NCBI GenBank assembly: GCA_037974665.1
Contig: CM075773.1
Location: 65,392,263-65,456,262, forward strand
From: Ehretia macrophylla
Taxonomy: Eukaryota > Streptophyta > Magnoliopsida > Boraginales > Ehretiaceae
Length of the DNA stretch: 64,000 bases
Reading direction: 5' to 3'
A program made the translations under genes and the position numbers. Under the pieces are notes generated by a model that saw only the letters and a list, made by a program, of their open reading frames with translations, did not search any database and had not been told where the DNA came from. This document shows positions 45,449 to 59,184 of the stretch, in pieces (within the stretch, counting starts at the first letter, position 1; each line of letters opens with the position of its first letter).

Positions 45449-48140
45449 TGTGATAACCCGAACCCGGCATGCATTTAAAGGCATTTAACTGCATTTAAAT
45501 TAAGTGACATCTTAAATGTTAGCATTGGATTTGTGTTTATTTTTAGTTAAACATTTATTTTTCTTGCACTTAAATGCTCGGATTTCAATTAAATAAAAAG
45601 TAGCTCCGAGCCGGAGTAAATTTTAAACTATGATGCTTTTCAAAAATGATATATTTTCTTAAATTCTTTGAGATTTAATTGTTATTCTTCTATTGACGCA
45701 AAGTGCATAGCATATCGAGAGAGATAGTTAGGAAATGAATTCGAGTCCTCAGCAAATAGTAGAAACTAGTATTTAGTGTTTTAATTTTAGTGTTTTAAGT
45801 TGTATTTAACTAGAATTGGATTTATGTTACTTGTTTTAGCTTTAAAATGCATGAAATAAGCCTATTTGACCAAGTTTAAGTTAGTTTGACCAAAGCCTTG
45901 ACCAATTGACTTGTTTATTTCCTTTTAAAAGCTTAAATTAGCACAAAACAAAAAAAGAAAAAGGGCTGAACAAAAAGAGGGCAGGGCCGAAAAATAAAGG
46001 AGAGAAAAAAAATAAAATTCAACTTCAAATCTTCAATTCTTCGCGAGGGCTTCCACAGGGTGGTTTTGCGAGGCATCCTACGAGGTTTTCCTAGCGTCTA
46101 GGACGTCTAAGGTAAGGATTTCATCATTATTTGCGCATTTGAATATTTTGTGTATTAACTTTGATTTTTGGGTTTTATCCGTATATTGTTGTTTTAATTG
46201 ATTTGAGGCTTAAAGTATGTTCCCTAGCAATCGTAGAACATGTATTTATAGTTTTTTTAACATTTTCTATGGTTGAATATCGAAATTGAAATATAAATTG
46301 TTAGTTGAATAGTAATTTGTGAATAGTAAACCCTTGAAACGATGAAGTTGCATTGTTATGCTTTCTGTTGATGTAAAAATGTGCTAGGTATGTTAGAATG
46401 CCTAAATGCATGGTTTGTTTAGGTTGCGTAATGGAAAAAATGAGAATTATACATTAGTGAAAGTTGGGGTCGTTTCGGTCGAGTTTAGAATTTTCTCGAT
46501 TTACGTGAAGGCATTGTCGAGGTACGTCATGGAAGCACTTTTGGTACAGTTGTGACATTGGTTGGGTAATCGGTTGAGGTAGTTGTAGTTCAAACGAGCA
46601 AATGGGGAAATCGGGGCTTTGCGGGAATTCTAAGGTAAAGTGGGGTTTTGTGGTCTTTAGTCGTGCTTTATGGTAACCTAGGAGGATTGGCAAAGTCGAT
46701 TTCCAAAACTCGTGGCTCGTTTGAAAGTAGTAGTGTTTTGAAAGTTGAGGTTATTTTTGTGATTTTTTGTGTTTTCATAGTATCTTGCTTATAGAATGTT
46801 TATGTTGCTTATAGAATGCTTATGTTGCTTATAGAATGCTTATGTTGCCTATAGAATACTTGTTATTGCTTGATAATGTTAGTTGGTGTTGTTCTTGTTA
46901 CTTATTGATTGTAAATGCTTGTTAATGCTTATTACGCTTGTTAGAGTGATTATTGATTGAAATGTTTAACAATTGTTGAATAATGCTTGATATCTCGTTT
47001 ATCTCCTCTATTGTGTATTATTGTGCTATTGCTCGTTTATCGACTTGTATCGAGTCTCGCATTGCATAGAGTCAGGGTGGTGTGATGGGCCTCTCTGGGT
47101 AGCCTTGGGTTGCCAGTGTTGGTTGCCCTAGCTCCGTGTCCTATTCCCTTTCTCGCTTGGGTTGCCTCCCAGGGAGATTTGGGTCGTAGAATTGATGGTT
47201 ACTCCCGGGGTATTCCGAACTGGTGTTATAAGGTGGTTGCGCGCTTATTGTCATCGTTGTCAACATCAAGCTCAAGATTGATGTATCGCTTGTGGAATGG
47301 TATATTGCTCGTATGAGTGAACGATAGCCTTCAGAGTGTGGTATAGCTTTGAATGGTTGTGTTAATGCTTTCTTGAATGTTTAATATATTGTCGTTTGTA
47401 TTGAATGCTTTCTTATTGATTTTATTGCTTAACTGTCTTATTTGCATTGCACGACTTTCTTTCTCTCCAATTCTATATATGTCTCGCCGTCACTGAGTAT
47501 ACATGTTGTGTATACTCACTCCTCACCACCACATTTCAGGAAATGTCATGCTAGCTGGAAAGTTCGTGATTTTGTGAAAGCTCGTACTTGAAGAGTTGTC
47601 TTGCATGCCTATGTGGCTTGAGTTGTCGAAGTTGTAAAGATGTATGCTTTTATGTATTGTATGTATTTATTGTTAAAAGAAATGTAATCTAAATTAGCTA
47701 AATATTTGAGGTGATTGATAAGTTAGTTATGTATTCAGTAATATAGTATAACTTCGATGCATGTTTGTAATGTCTAAAGGAAAAGAGTTAGAATGGCATG
47801 ATAGTTTATTTTATGCAGTAGCTTTGTATGGTTTAATTGTCTAGTTTGAATGTACTTGTCAAGAATGAAAAGAGATAGGTTAGTTTTTTTTTTTAATTGG
47901 AAATGTATGTATACTTGCTGAGTTTAATTGTTGAGAATCGAGGCTCGGATGGCCTTGAGGTAGTTGAATGTTTGGACATGGTATTGGTCCTCTTATATGC
48001 TGTCGCAGGTTTATTGTTTTTGCTTAGAAACAAGGGAGACTCCGTTCGTTTTCCCTAAAAATTATGCCCGGGTTTGGATTTGGGTTGTGATTAGATTGAT
48101 TGATAGAACTCTCGGTCTCGAGAGGGATCGGGGTGTTACA
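45449..48140 (+). repeat. Element D 3' LTR
   Basis: 2692 bp, uninterrupted partner of 38403-43662. It preserves the empty target of the family-B solo LTR near 47126. Hairpin 2 is at 47495-47517. A loose candidate for hairpin 1 (GCTCG...CGAGT around CGACTTGT) lies at 47031-47055. Confidence 0.93.
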
Positions 48141-48216
48141 CTCACTTCACAGGTACGCACTCGGAGGTCCACTACCCAACAGACCAAGGACCTTGTCCCA
48201 ACTGTGAGCTATATAA

Positions 48217-48228
48217 GCTCTGATACCA
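48217..48228 (-). other. Element E primer-binding site
   Basis: On the minus strand, TGGTATCAGAGC is four bases inside the LTR that starts at 48233. The only other interior sequence on this side of D is about 70 bases (48146-48216). Confidence 0.92.
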
Positions 48229-48232
48229 CTTC

Positions 48233-51200
48233 TGTAATGCCTCGATCCCTCACGAGACCAGATGCTCTAATAGCCATGCTAATCACAATCCAATTTCAAC
48301 CCGGTCACAAAATTTAAGGAAAACGGACGGAGTTTCCCCTATTTATAGGACTATTTGGAAACCTGTAAACTACAATATACAACCACAAGACCATAATCCA
48401 CAACTTCAATATGTTTCATCCCTATCAGCATACAAGTCAACTAAATGGAAGAGTAAACAATTAAAGTTATTACAAACCACTAGCACCTAACTATCACCCA
48501 AGACTAAAACTTTAATATTACATTTCTTAAGATAACACAAATACATACATGACCATAAGGTCTCAAATAGTATACAGGCATATAAGGTACACATTCTTCC
48601 TTGTTCTACACGCTAATAGAGCAGACAGGCTACACATGAGGCAATCCCATTTCCAACTTATAGCACTGATCCTGAAAGGTTTTAGAAACGAGGGTGAGTA
48701 TACAACATGTATACTCAGTGAGGGAGGTGATGCAGTAAACTGAGGAATGCTTTCATAAGATGCAACAAGAATAATAACATATACAACACAAAATAACAAA
48801 GTCAATTAGATAAGTATTTAACCACGTATAAAAAGGATACGGTTCCATGTTTGTCTTCAATCACGAGCCACGAGCCAAGATCTTCAAGCAAGTGTCGGCA
48901 AAATCCTTACTCCTCCAAGTTGGGGTACTCCGGATGTACCCCGATCCTACGACCCTTTCTCCTGAGGTAGGTCCATATGCCGAGCAGATGAACCACGTCT
49001 CTGGGGTAGTGGAGTATACTCAGCGAGAAAGGGAATAGGCACCATAGTAGTTGAAGGAACACGGCAAGCCCGACGCCGCCCGTGTTTCTCGACGCTACCA
49101 TGTCCAAAAAGATTGCACAACCCCGAACAAGATCACGAGAGCCAATAATATCAAATCACGTAAGAGGAACGACAAAGTAGGCCACCCTCGCAATTAATCA
49201 CAAATAACAAGAAAAGACACAATATGGCAAGTAAATAATACATATAAACTTTATTAGTTACCAAATAATATAATCTAGAAATAATAAAATAAGTTAAAAT
49301 GCACAGAAAATATGAAGACTCCCTCACCTTTACCAAACCTGTAAGGGTATAGCTTAGACTTACTCCAAACCTCTTTGAATCTGCTCAAATGTGCAAACCC
49401 CTAGTTATTCATATAAGTGTAACACTTTAGCAATTGACTATAGGAGGTTTAACAACTATCTTCCACATCCAAGAATCTTTATTACATGCTTTATTTCATT
49501 GTAACTTAATTAAACTCCATAGCTTTGGAACAACATAGAAGCATTTACTAATATATAAGGTTAAGCTAACTACAACTAACCAAAATTGTACTTAACATAT
49601 AAACTAAATGCCAACTGTACAAGTGGACTCAACGAACATGCATGAGTTAACATCTTTACATTTAATTTACATTCTAATTAATTCTTCAAACATTCAATAC
49701 AAGTTTTCAAGTGCAAAGTTAATATTGCAAACTCAACTAAGACATCTTCCAATTCCTCTAACAGAAGCTTAATTTAATCAATTCGGTTACCTAGGCTATT
49801 GACCTCCAAACTATCTGATTTTTATGTATAATCGTAGCTCTTCGAGTTTAGTTAATTTTAGTTTCAAATGGTTCTCAATTCCGAGTTAAATTCCAAAAGT
49901 TATAACCCTTACCGCACAACCACGCATAGCTGGGCAGAACCAGCGATTTTTTAGCTACATTTCGGAAATGATGTGATCAGAGGGCTAAAACGTTATAATT
50001 AGCCTTAGTCCTAGAAATCAACATTTGCTCTACACTACCTAATCTAGCTTCTGTACAAATTTCATTCAATTCTAAGTGCATTTACTATGTCAAAACGGCT
50101 CTAGAAGATGGCGATAGTGAACTGCCCAGACAGGGTATCCACACACACATGCACATTTCTTGCATTGAACTAACTATGAGCATTATACTAGCATGTGACA
50201 CAATCCTACACTTCATTTAGGACATTAAACAAACACCTTAGCTATTACTACAAAATTCCAATCAAGTTTTACTAGTTGCAACTAAAATCACAACCAACAT
50301 CCAAGATACAAGTAATACAATGTCAAAAGTTTACTCTATATCATCATAAGGTAATATAGAAAGCATTGGAAGCAAGAAACGCAAGACTATAAACAATAAA
50401 CATGAAATTAACCATCGGTGCACAAAGGGGATCAACAACATACTTTCACAAAATTTCACCAATAGCTCAAATATGCTATAGAAATACATTTAAACACACA
50501 ATAACCAACTATAAGGCAATACAAGCTATAAAACACCCTATTATCTCATTTCCCCCTTTGTTCAACTAGACTATTTAGCTTCCTACCGAAATTTAAGGAT
50601 CAAGTTAAGCTAGCTAACCATCCTACCAATCTAAAGATACCTAAATACCTCATTTAGAACCTCCAAATCATAACCTAGAACACCAGTACACGAAAACACC
50701 GAAAATACCTCTTTGTGAGTTTATATTACAAGTACCAATTCCGGAACCCAAACAAGCAAAACGAAGACACTTCTACTACTTCAATACTTAATAAAGACTT
50801 GTCATAACCTCGAAACGTGCCCCAATTCGAGTTAATCCTGAAACCCCTTATTAAAGTAACCTAATTTGATCAAATTATTCAAAATTTGTACATGGCAAGT
50901 GCAACTAACATGTTTTCCATGCTCAAGAACCTAATTAGCAACTACTAGAATCCTCAAATCGAATTAAATTGTAACTTTTTTTCGGAACCCTAGTTTGGCA
51001 CTATTTATCATATTCCTCATGAGATTTTTGCTAAAAACACTTAGTTTCAAGCTATATAATTACATAAGGATGTTCTCTAGCATATAACAATATCATATCT
51101 AGCAAGAATCAAGCAATTTATAGCACAAAACCTCAAAATTTGAAAATATGAAATAATGTCAAGAAACTTTAATTAGCTAAAATGGTACATATCCCTCACC

Positions 51201-51772
51201 TAGAGGCCTTGAGGAGGGTGGAGAAGACCTTTGGAGATGTGGAATGAGGTGTAGGATGATGATTCTTGAGCCAAATGAAAAAAAATTGCTTGCAAAAGTT
51301 CCTTTTTTTTTTCTCTCTTGATCGACGGGTTTGGGGGGCTTTGGGGAGTTTTGTTTTGTTTTTGATGAGCATATGCATGTATGTGTAGTGTATTAAGTAT
51401 ATGTATAGATATAAGTTATTTTTTATGAGTCAAATACTAACAAGGACTTAGTCAAACTATACTAAAATTGTCAATTAAAAGACTAATCAACTAAACTATT
51501 ATTCACACTAATGTAACACTATTTAACGAAGCACAAATCATTTTTCAAATGCATGTTCCCGGCCTTCAAAGTCCAAAACTACAAGTTCCCCATTCCTTTT
51601 ATAAGTTATACTATCTAGAAAAAATACTAAACCGAGCAATTTAGACAGTAAATTTTCTTATGAATAGTGACCATCAAGTAAACATATTTAAACTATAAAT
51701 AAAACACATTAAAATGTACAAAAGATATGTTACAGTTATTTATGACTATGATGCAAATTCTTGGGCGTCACA
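48233..51772 (-). repeat. Element E 5' LTR (right)
   Basis: 3540 bp, TGTAATGCCTCG...GGGCGTCACA on the + strand. Hairpin 2 is at 48696-48716, hairpin 1 at 49164-49189, the GC-rich module at about 48918-49125, and a donor-like AG/GTGAGG on the minus strand near 51200. Uninterrupted, so it shows the pre-insertion state of the H solo LTR in the left copy. Confidence 0.92.
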
Positions 51773-52535
51773 ATAATACTACACAACATATGTATATTCT
51801 TTGTCCTACAAGAAAGTCAACAAGAGAGACAGGACCACAAAATATAAGGAAGACTTGTCTTCTTTCTCTTCAACCAAGAGAGACAAGACAACCTTAATAT
51901 AAGGAAGACTTGTCTTCTTTCTCTTCAACCAATAGAGACAAGAAAAATAAAAGAAGGAGACTTGTCTTCTTCTCTCTTGCTTCTACACGGGTGAACACAT
52001 GAAAGAGATAAAGAAGTCTTCTTCTTCAACTCTTCAAGGATAGAGAAACATGGCTGAAAAATAAAGTAGATAGAGAAGATGTAGTCTTCTCTTCTTCTTC
52101 ATAAAAAACGTAGCCATGAAGAACACAAGAAGGAGGAAATGGATTTGCTCTCTTCTTCACAAACAAGCTCATAAATCTTCCATGGTAGATCTAGCACAAA
52201 AATAGCCATGAAGATGGAGAAGCCATTTTTTTTCTCATGTGAACCGACTAGAGCTCTTGTGGTTTCAAGAAGAGGTGTCTTCCATGAAGTGTGCAAAAAT
52301 TCAGATCTATGGCTTCCATGAGTTATCTACAAGAGGTATTCTCTTCTACTATCTCTTGTCAATATATATACTTGCTATATATATGTTTTGCATATGTTAA
52401 TCACATGATATCAAAATTAGAGTTTTATATGAACATTATGTTTTGAAATTCCAGAAAGTTTTGAAGTTCATGTTATGCTTCCGCTCGATTCTTAGCTAGA
52501 TGATATTCATAGCTCTAAATATATGAGATCCTTCA
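51773..52535 (+). repeat. Element G 5' LTR, second segment
   Basis: Resumes with ATAAT and matches 59197-59960. Contains a tandem 54-55 bp repeat at 51822-51975 with GAAGAC/GTCTTC palindromes. Ends GATCCTTCA. Confidence 0.9.
51822..51975 (+). repeat. Tandem 54-55 bp repeat in element G's leader
   Basis: Units begin A-A-(G/T)-AGAGACA at 51822, 51876 and 51931 and contain AAGACTTGTCTTCTT, itself a palindrome. The same array lies in the 3' LTR from about 59244. Confidence 0.85.
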
Positions 52536-52537
52536 AG

Positions 52538-52549
52538 TGGTATCAGAGC
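52538..52549 (+). other. Element G primer-binding site
   Basis: TGGTATCAGAGC two bases after the LTR end at 52535, complementary to initiator Met-tRNA. Confidence 0.93.
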
Positions 52550-55500
52550 AAGGACTTGATGTTCATGTGATTACATATATGTTTGCTTAAAGTATCTAAA
52601 GTCTTGAGCACAAAAGAACAAGGAAAGAGTTTCAACATATCTGAAAATATTTCTGTCCACTGTTTTTGCGTGACTGTTTTGGCATAGTAAATGTTGTTAG
52701 ATTTGGATGATTTTTGGTTATGTTATGCTATAGAGATAGTAGAACATTTCATCCTCTAATATGCATCTCCTAATTTCATGGCTAAGGGTTTCAAATTAAT
52801 GAAAATCAGTAAGTTCACTGATTCTCGCGCTGGACTGGACAGTTTTGTGCAGTTGTGTTTCGAGGGGCATAACTCAGTCAATTTAACTCCGAATTGAGTT
52901 CTGTTTGATTCTAAAACTGTCTACACTCGAAAAGCTACGTCTCTACAAAATTTCAGAAGTTTTGGAGAAATGTGGGTAGGCTAAACAAGTCAAAACAGTT
53001 GGTGCATGTGCAGCAGGTTTATGATGGGTCATAAATTAAAAATCATGACTAATTGGTTTGATTTTGGTTAAGTCCAATGGACTTAAAAATCAATGGGCTT
53101 TAGTCTAATAAGATTAGATGAGGTTGTTTTTCTTAGTAAAGATTAAAATGAGCCTAGGAACTCAAATTGAGCTATAAAATTAACAAATGATTGGCATTGG
53201 GCCTTATTCAACAAGTATTGACTTAAAATTGGTTTTATCTAGTTCTTTTGTGTTGTTTAACATGAGATGTTAAAATCTCAAGATATGAAACTTATTGCAA
53301 ACATGCTATCATTTATTTTATGTATAGGATACATTAGTTTATGCTAGCTTGCTTATTTAGCTTTTTTGAATTTATGTATTTGATGCATATCCCATGCTTT
53401 ATGAGTTTTATCTTACATTGTGATGTTAGATGTTGGATGGTGAATTTGACCATGGACTTGGTTAATGAAATGTTAATTAGTTGTAATTTCATTAGATGGC
53501 GTTATAACTAATTCTATCATTCATTAGTATGTAATTGAGACATAAGTCTCATTTTATTTTCTTGCAATTGAAAGAAATTTGTAGTGAGGCATAATGTATG
53601 TAATTTCTACAAGAAGTTTGCAAGAAGACCATTGGAGACTTTCAAAGAGTTGGAGGTGCTTTGGATCATTGAGGAAAATCAAGAAGACAAGACCAAAGAA
53701 TACATGTTGATGTGTTTGTTTAGGTTTTATTTTTGTCTTGATTTGTTTCATAGTCCAAGTCCATGATCCACCATAATGTATGATTTTGCATGCATGTTTA
53801 TTTATTTGCCTATATGTGATGTATGCTTGTAAATTAACTAATGTGCAGAGTGAGACCTAATTAAATTCAAAATCTTCCTATGTGCAAACATATTATATTG
53901 TAAAGCGGTAAAGGCGTTTATCGTTGCCCTCCACTATCCTAAGTTATATGTGCTCGATTGGGTATGTCTTGGCTAACCCAAAGGTAGGAAGACATATTCC
54001 ATGAAAGTATTATATTTACCTAGCAAGCATAGTGATATTATGTTGTTCTAATATCAAAAGGCCAATAATGCACCAAAGCTGAGGTCCGAGATTCAAATTG
54101 TCGCAACACTGTGATAGTGGGTGTAATCTAGCTAGATCACGTTTCCAATAATGCACCAAAGCTGAGGTTACAGTGATTTAGGGGCTAAAGGCCATATCCT
54201 ATATAGTGATATAAATAGTAATCGTTACTAACTCTTTGTATGTATATTCAAATAATGCACCAAAGTTGAGGGGTATTCATATTAAAGAGAACTATGGTCA
54301 CCTACTAATGAGTCTTTAATTAGATTCACGATCTCAATTAGGAAGTGTGGGAATCGATAAAATTAGTGGGAGGTATCATTTAATTAAAGGCCAAATTAAA
54401 TGTTTTAACAAGTTTTATGTCAACTTGCGATTTTATTTTTTGCATACGTTTATGGCTACAACAATGAACCCATTATTTTAATTAACTAGACTTTATATCA
54501 TGCAACCGGACCAAATTTTTGATTAACGTTATCATCTAAGAATGGTTCTTAGAAACTTAATAAAGTCTTAGAATTACATGCTCCGTTATTTTTTTATCTT
54601 GATAAAGTATCAAAAATAAAAAGTTGTAGTACTTATGGTTGATAAGTATAACAAAACAAATATGCAAAGGATTTGTATTCTTCCATAGTTTGCATAAGGG
54701 TATGCAAGATGTAAAGAATATGATTCTAAACTAGCAAAGGGTTGTGTGGTAAGCATATTCAATGCCATGGTATTAGATATAATTGGAATTCATTCTCACA
54801 TTTGTATTTCTTCTTTAGTTAGTGGTAATGCAAAGAAGAAAGACAAAGATAGATGATTTCTATTAGCTAGTGGGAGCATATCTACGAAGAAAATTAAGAT
54901 TGTATAGGCATGCGTAAAAGATGTTTTCATAGCCTTAAAACCGGACATTAAAAGAGGTTTTAATCTAAAGTATCCTTATAACTTAAATGTCAAGGTTGTA
55001 AAGCTACTATGAATTATAAATCTTCTTTTATTAAGATTGGTACTATGTGTTTTAGATTCTAGTAAAACATTGATGTATGTGTTCGAGGATATAATCTTCA
55101 TCACAGTAGTGCGCTTTTGGAAGCGTGGAATGTTTTCAGAGTTAGCAAATGAAATAAAGGTTGTTGTGTTAGCTAAAGACAATTTGTTTGGATGCCTTTT
55201 GGACATATTTTGTATTTTAAGGATTATACCTAAATGATATTAGGAATAAAATGTATATTCCTAAAGTTTGTAAAAACGCATTATGGTGTAGTCTTTATTA
55301 TCTTAATGTGGACGAAAGAACATATTGCAAACATATTGTTAACCGTTATAACTATCCACCAAAATTTTAAGATCACTCAAATAATCCAAATCAATTGTAG
55401 TTTCGACATGATTAGGTTGTTCTAATAATAAGATGATGATTAGGTTGGTTTGATCAACTTATGCATCTTATTTATTGGAAAGGTAACCAAGTCATCCTTT

Positions 55501-57690
55501 GTTTGATAAAGGATTAGAACTACTAAGTTATTTTGATTAGTACATGTTGATGTATGTGAAACTATTTCGGAATAGGCTCGTGTAGTAAAAGGTATTAGTG
55601 CCTTATGATTATATCATGAAGGTAAAATACTTGAGTACTATTTTGTTTGAGTATCCCAAATTTTGATATAGTATTGAAATTAACTAATGCCCGGTGTACC
55701 GCAATTAAATGGGGTTTTCTTAATGAAGAAACCGTGCTTTGTTGGACATAGTGCATTTATTGATTAGTTTAACTAATCATCCTATTTATTTATGGGTTGT
55801 ACTTTCCTTAATTTAATTTTATGTTGAATAGTAAATCCCTACTATTGTTAGAACTTTATATTTGATATAAGTTGGATAGCAACCAAGGATTAATTATGTT
55901 AATTTTGGGTTGTCCTACTTTTATTGAAAAGTTTTGTACGGACTAGTGGGAGTTTTGGTTAAAGATAATTTTGTAGTATATCTTAGTTTTTGTAAGATAT
56001 AATTTCCATTTAATGATCAATGTGTATTGATTTATTAGATAATAATCTTTCTTGAAGAAAAGGTTTTGCTCAAGAAAATATTACTTTCTAATAAAATGAA
56101 AATTATGGAAGTATCCTCAAAAGCTATAAAATCACCTAGACCAAAATAATAAATCTATTCAATAAGGTCTGGAATGTGTCATCACACAAGATCTTTGCAA
56201 ATCTAGTACTGTATCTCATACTTAAAAGGAATATTTGGATATTTTTTTGGGGATGCACAAAAGTTGTTTGTGTATTTGAGATAATAATCAATTAGTAGAT
56301 CCTACAATTTATAAAGAAATGATATATGTGATATTGACTCCAAGAAACTGTATAATATAAAAGCATATTGATTAGACTTCATATATTTTAACTTAATCTG
56401 GATATTGATTTCCAAGATAAAGGTTGAAGTTAATGGAAAAGGCTAGTGACCTTTTATAGCTAGATTGGTTTCTAAAAGATATCATCAAAGGCAAAGCGTT
56501 GACTATGATGTAGTCTTTTTACCAATTATTGTGCTCAAGTCTCTTTGTATTATGCTAGACATTATATTACATTATGTTACTATGTTTATGATTTGGATCA
56601 ATAGATATGAGTAATATGTGCGTACTTGATAAATCCACTTGTGGATTTTTAAGTAAATTTCTTGAAATTGTTTCGTCCAATTCAAATGAGATTAAAGAGT
56701 TAGATTTTATTTAGAATGTGGATGAACCTTGTGATTGCAAAAGAATAGTGAGAGCGCATCCACTTTTCTATGACTGCAATAATAATGACTTGGATATCAT
56801 GGATGATGATATGTGTGTTGTGATATTAATTATAGTTTAGTCATATTAAATGTTCTCCATTTAGAACTTGTCATTCGTATCTTGTGAATTCGTAGCTATG
56901 ATAATAGTACGAAGATATTACTCAGCATATTTATATTGTACAAAGAGTATTTTTGAAGGTGTTGAAGAAATTCTAGTTGCATAGCAAATTTATGTTCAAG
57001 TTATAGTAACTTCATATTTGTTATACTATGTACAAGACTTGATATTGCGTAAACTGTAAAGTGTTACAAGTAAATAACAGTCCAATCCAAGTTTGGGAAT
57101 GGTTGATAGAATTGAAGTATATTCTTAAGTACTTAGAAAACACTAAAGATATATTTTAGTTCATGGAGAAGATAAATTCGTAGTGACGGATTTACTAATT
57201 TAGATTCTTAATCTGAATCTTATAATAGAATATCTATGTTAAGGTTCATGTTTATTTGTAGTGGGAGCTCAGTAAGTTAGAAAGGTTCTGAGAAAACTAT
57301 AGATTCCATTACATAACTCATGTTTTTTGTGATATGTAATATTACAAAAGAAGTTATTTGGATCGAGGAAATCATACAAGTTGCTTATAGTTCCTACCGT
57401 TAAGTTGTGATACTTTCATCGTTATGACTATACGGAGCTACTGCACAAGCTTGTAGAACCCAGGTCTCACTGTATGTCCAAACATTTGGAAAGATGTTTC
57501 CATCTTCATGCGTTGTATCTGTAGCCAATAATCATATTGAGATATGTGTTTGCAGAAAACGGCCACATCTCTTGATGTAGCTGACCCACTAACCATAGCT
57601 ATGAATCTGTCACAGCTAGGTCCTCGTTTTGAGAAGATGGATATTCGATACCATTGTATGTTGTGCTAATACTATGTAACATAGTATTAG
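52550..57690 (+). pseudogene. Element G interior: heavily decayed Copia gag-pol
   Basis: Five kilobases with no long reading. Near 56430-56600 a Copia reverse-transcriptase trace is recognisable (A-R-L-V, Y-H-Q-R-Q, V-D-Y-D-V-V-F-L-P, L-K-S-L). Near 57090-57400 a Copia RNase H trace is recognisable (I-L-K-Y-L, S-G-S-S-V-S, E-V-I-W-I-E-E-I-I-Q). The rest, including gag, protease and integrase, I could not identify with confidence. Broken in very many places. Confidence 0.75.
54062..54272 (+). repeat. Three spaced copies of a 24-base motif in element G
   Basis: Copies of (C)CAATAATGCACCAAAG followed by (C/T)TGAGG lie at 54062-54085, 54145-54168 and 54249-54272, spaced 83 and 104 bases. Nothing between them repeats clearly. 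Confidence 0.85.
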
Positions 57691-57704
57691 TGCAAGTGGG
57701 AGAT

Positions 57705-59135
57705 TGTTAGAGATATGCCCTAATGCTACTTATTTGGATGACATATATTGGGGCATTTTGACATTAACTTGTACATTATGACATCTATGTCTATATATGT
57801 GTGTTTTCATATTGACATAATTAGCACATTCATATTCTCCTTCTTTTATGTGTATGAATGAGTCTCTAGTATTTTCATTATAGGAATATATTCTAAAAAC
57901 GTTTAGAATATGTTGGCGTTTTTCCTTAATATGATAAATACTTAAAGTATTCATAGTCCTTAGATTATTTGATCGGGAGTTCTATAATCTATTACGGACT
58001 ATCACATGTGCTGTTACCTTTGATTAACATAGGGATATTAATGGTAAATGATGGTGAGTCACGTGCCATAACAGCATAGGAATGCGATTAACAAACATGT
58101 GGGTGTTATTAGTTGAATAGATCACTGAATGTGATGTGAATAACAAATTACATGACTTAAGATTAATAATTTGTTATTCGTTGTAATTGTGCATGTAATC
58201 CTTAGACTTGAGACATTATGGCTATCATCTATATTGGGGTTTGATTCTAGCGTTTGGACAATGATTGTTTCGACAAACAAGATGAGATGCGGCCTCTCGC
58301 AGTTTTATTCGTTCGGTATAGTGATTGACAGGTAGTGGTTAAGATAGGATCCATTAACCTCCAGCGTGAGGCGATGTCCTATGCGATCTAAGCTTGGTTG
58401 TTTAATGAGAAAATCTTTGACCGAGGTGTGAATGATGGAGAATGAATTTTCCATGTGTCATCTCTCATTACACCAATTAGATTTATGCATGGTACCGAGT
58501 TTATGAACTTAATCGAATCATGGTTCTTGCTCGACAGAACAATTAATGGAAGGATTGGATTGCACGATCGACGACCATAAATATATTCACTGGAATAAGA
58601 TTTCATTGCTTTATAAACTGTCTTGATACGTTAGTAGCTAGAACGTCACTCAAGAACTTTGAAGGTGTTTTGAGAATGACATGAGATATTCTCTAAACAA
58701 ATCGAATAGTTTGATTAACATTGAAAGTGTTCAACATTTCTTCAATTCTATATAGCGGTGAATCTAGAAAGTCACACACAATAGAGCATGGTGAATGGTT
58801 TTTCTATTGAGCTTGATTTAGTTTTTCTTGAGTTGTTAAAGTGTTAACAATTGCATTTAGTTTTCTCTTGAATTGTTAAAATGTTAACAATAATATTTTG
58901 TTTCTCTTGAATTGTTAAGGAGTTAACAATAGTGTAATTGGCCTTTAAAAGTTATTGGGGCCAATATGCAATTATTATTAAGTGTTGGAGTTAATGTGAA
59001 AATATGAAAATGTTGTTTTCGCAATTTCAACTAATGGTGATTAGGTTGAATATTTAAATGCCTTAGTAGAAGAATACTACACAATATACATATGATGTAT
59101 ATATGTATATTATTACATTAGTGGAAGAATATTAC

Positions 59136-59184
<49 letters not shown>

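Larger units (their letters stand above)
38403..48140 (+). mobile_element. Element D: non-autonomous Gypsy element inside element E
   Basis: LTRs are 38403-43662 (about 2.8 kb without the solo LTR at 40194-42650) and 45449-48140 (2692 bp), both TGTGATAACCCG...TTACA, about 2% different. The target duplication CTCAC is exact (38398-38402, 48141-48145). The interior is 1.8 kb with a primer-site variant at 43666-43677, a leader, a T-rich degenerate repeat tract, a palindrome and a polypurine tract, and no recognisable gag or pol. It is related to E by its interior and by hairpin 2. Confidence 0.92.
31475..51772 (-). mobile_element. Element E: large-LTR, non-autonomous Gypsy element inside element G
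   Basis: LTRs are 31475-37367 (about 3.5 kb once the solo LTR at 33439-35793 is set aside) and 48233-51772 (3540 bp). They differ by about 4-5% in sampled stretches. The target duplication ATAAT is at 31470-31474 and 51773-51777; the outermost left edge of the element is imperfect. The interior is only about 1.1 kb (37368-38402 and 48146-48232) and holds no gag or pol, only primer site, leader, a degenerate repeat tract and polypurine tract. It must have depended on proteins from another Gypsy element. Element D interrupts the interior. Confidence 0.88.

Noticed and set aside
52072-52300. Host gene exon suspected because of ATG-rich, GAAGA-rich sequence repeated at 59500-59800.
   Set aside because: Both copies are the leader parts of element G's two LTRs.
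54976-55425. Short readings in element G's interior considered as a host gene.
   Set aside because: They lie between the primer site and polypurine tract of a Copia element, are short in every frame and match nothing recognisable.
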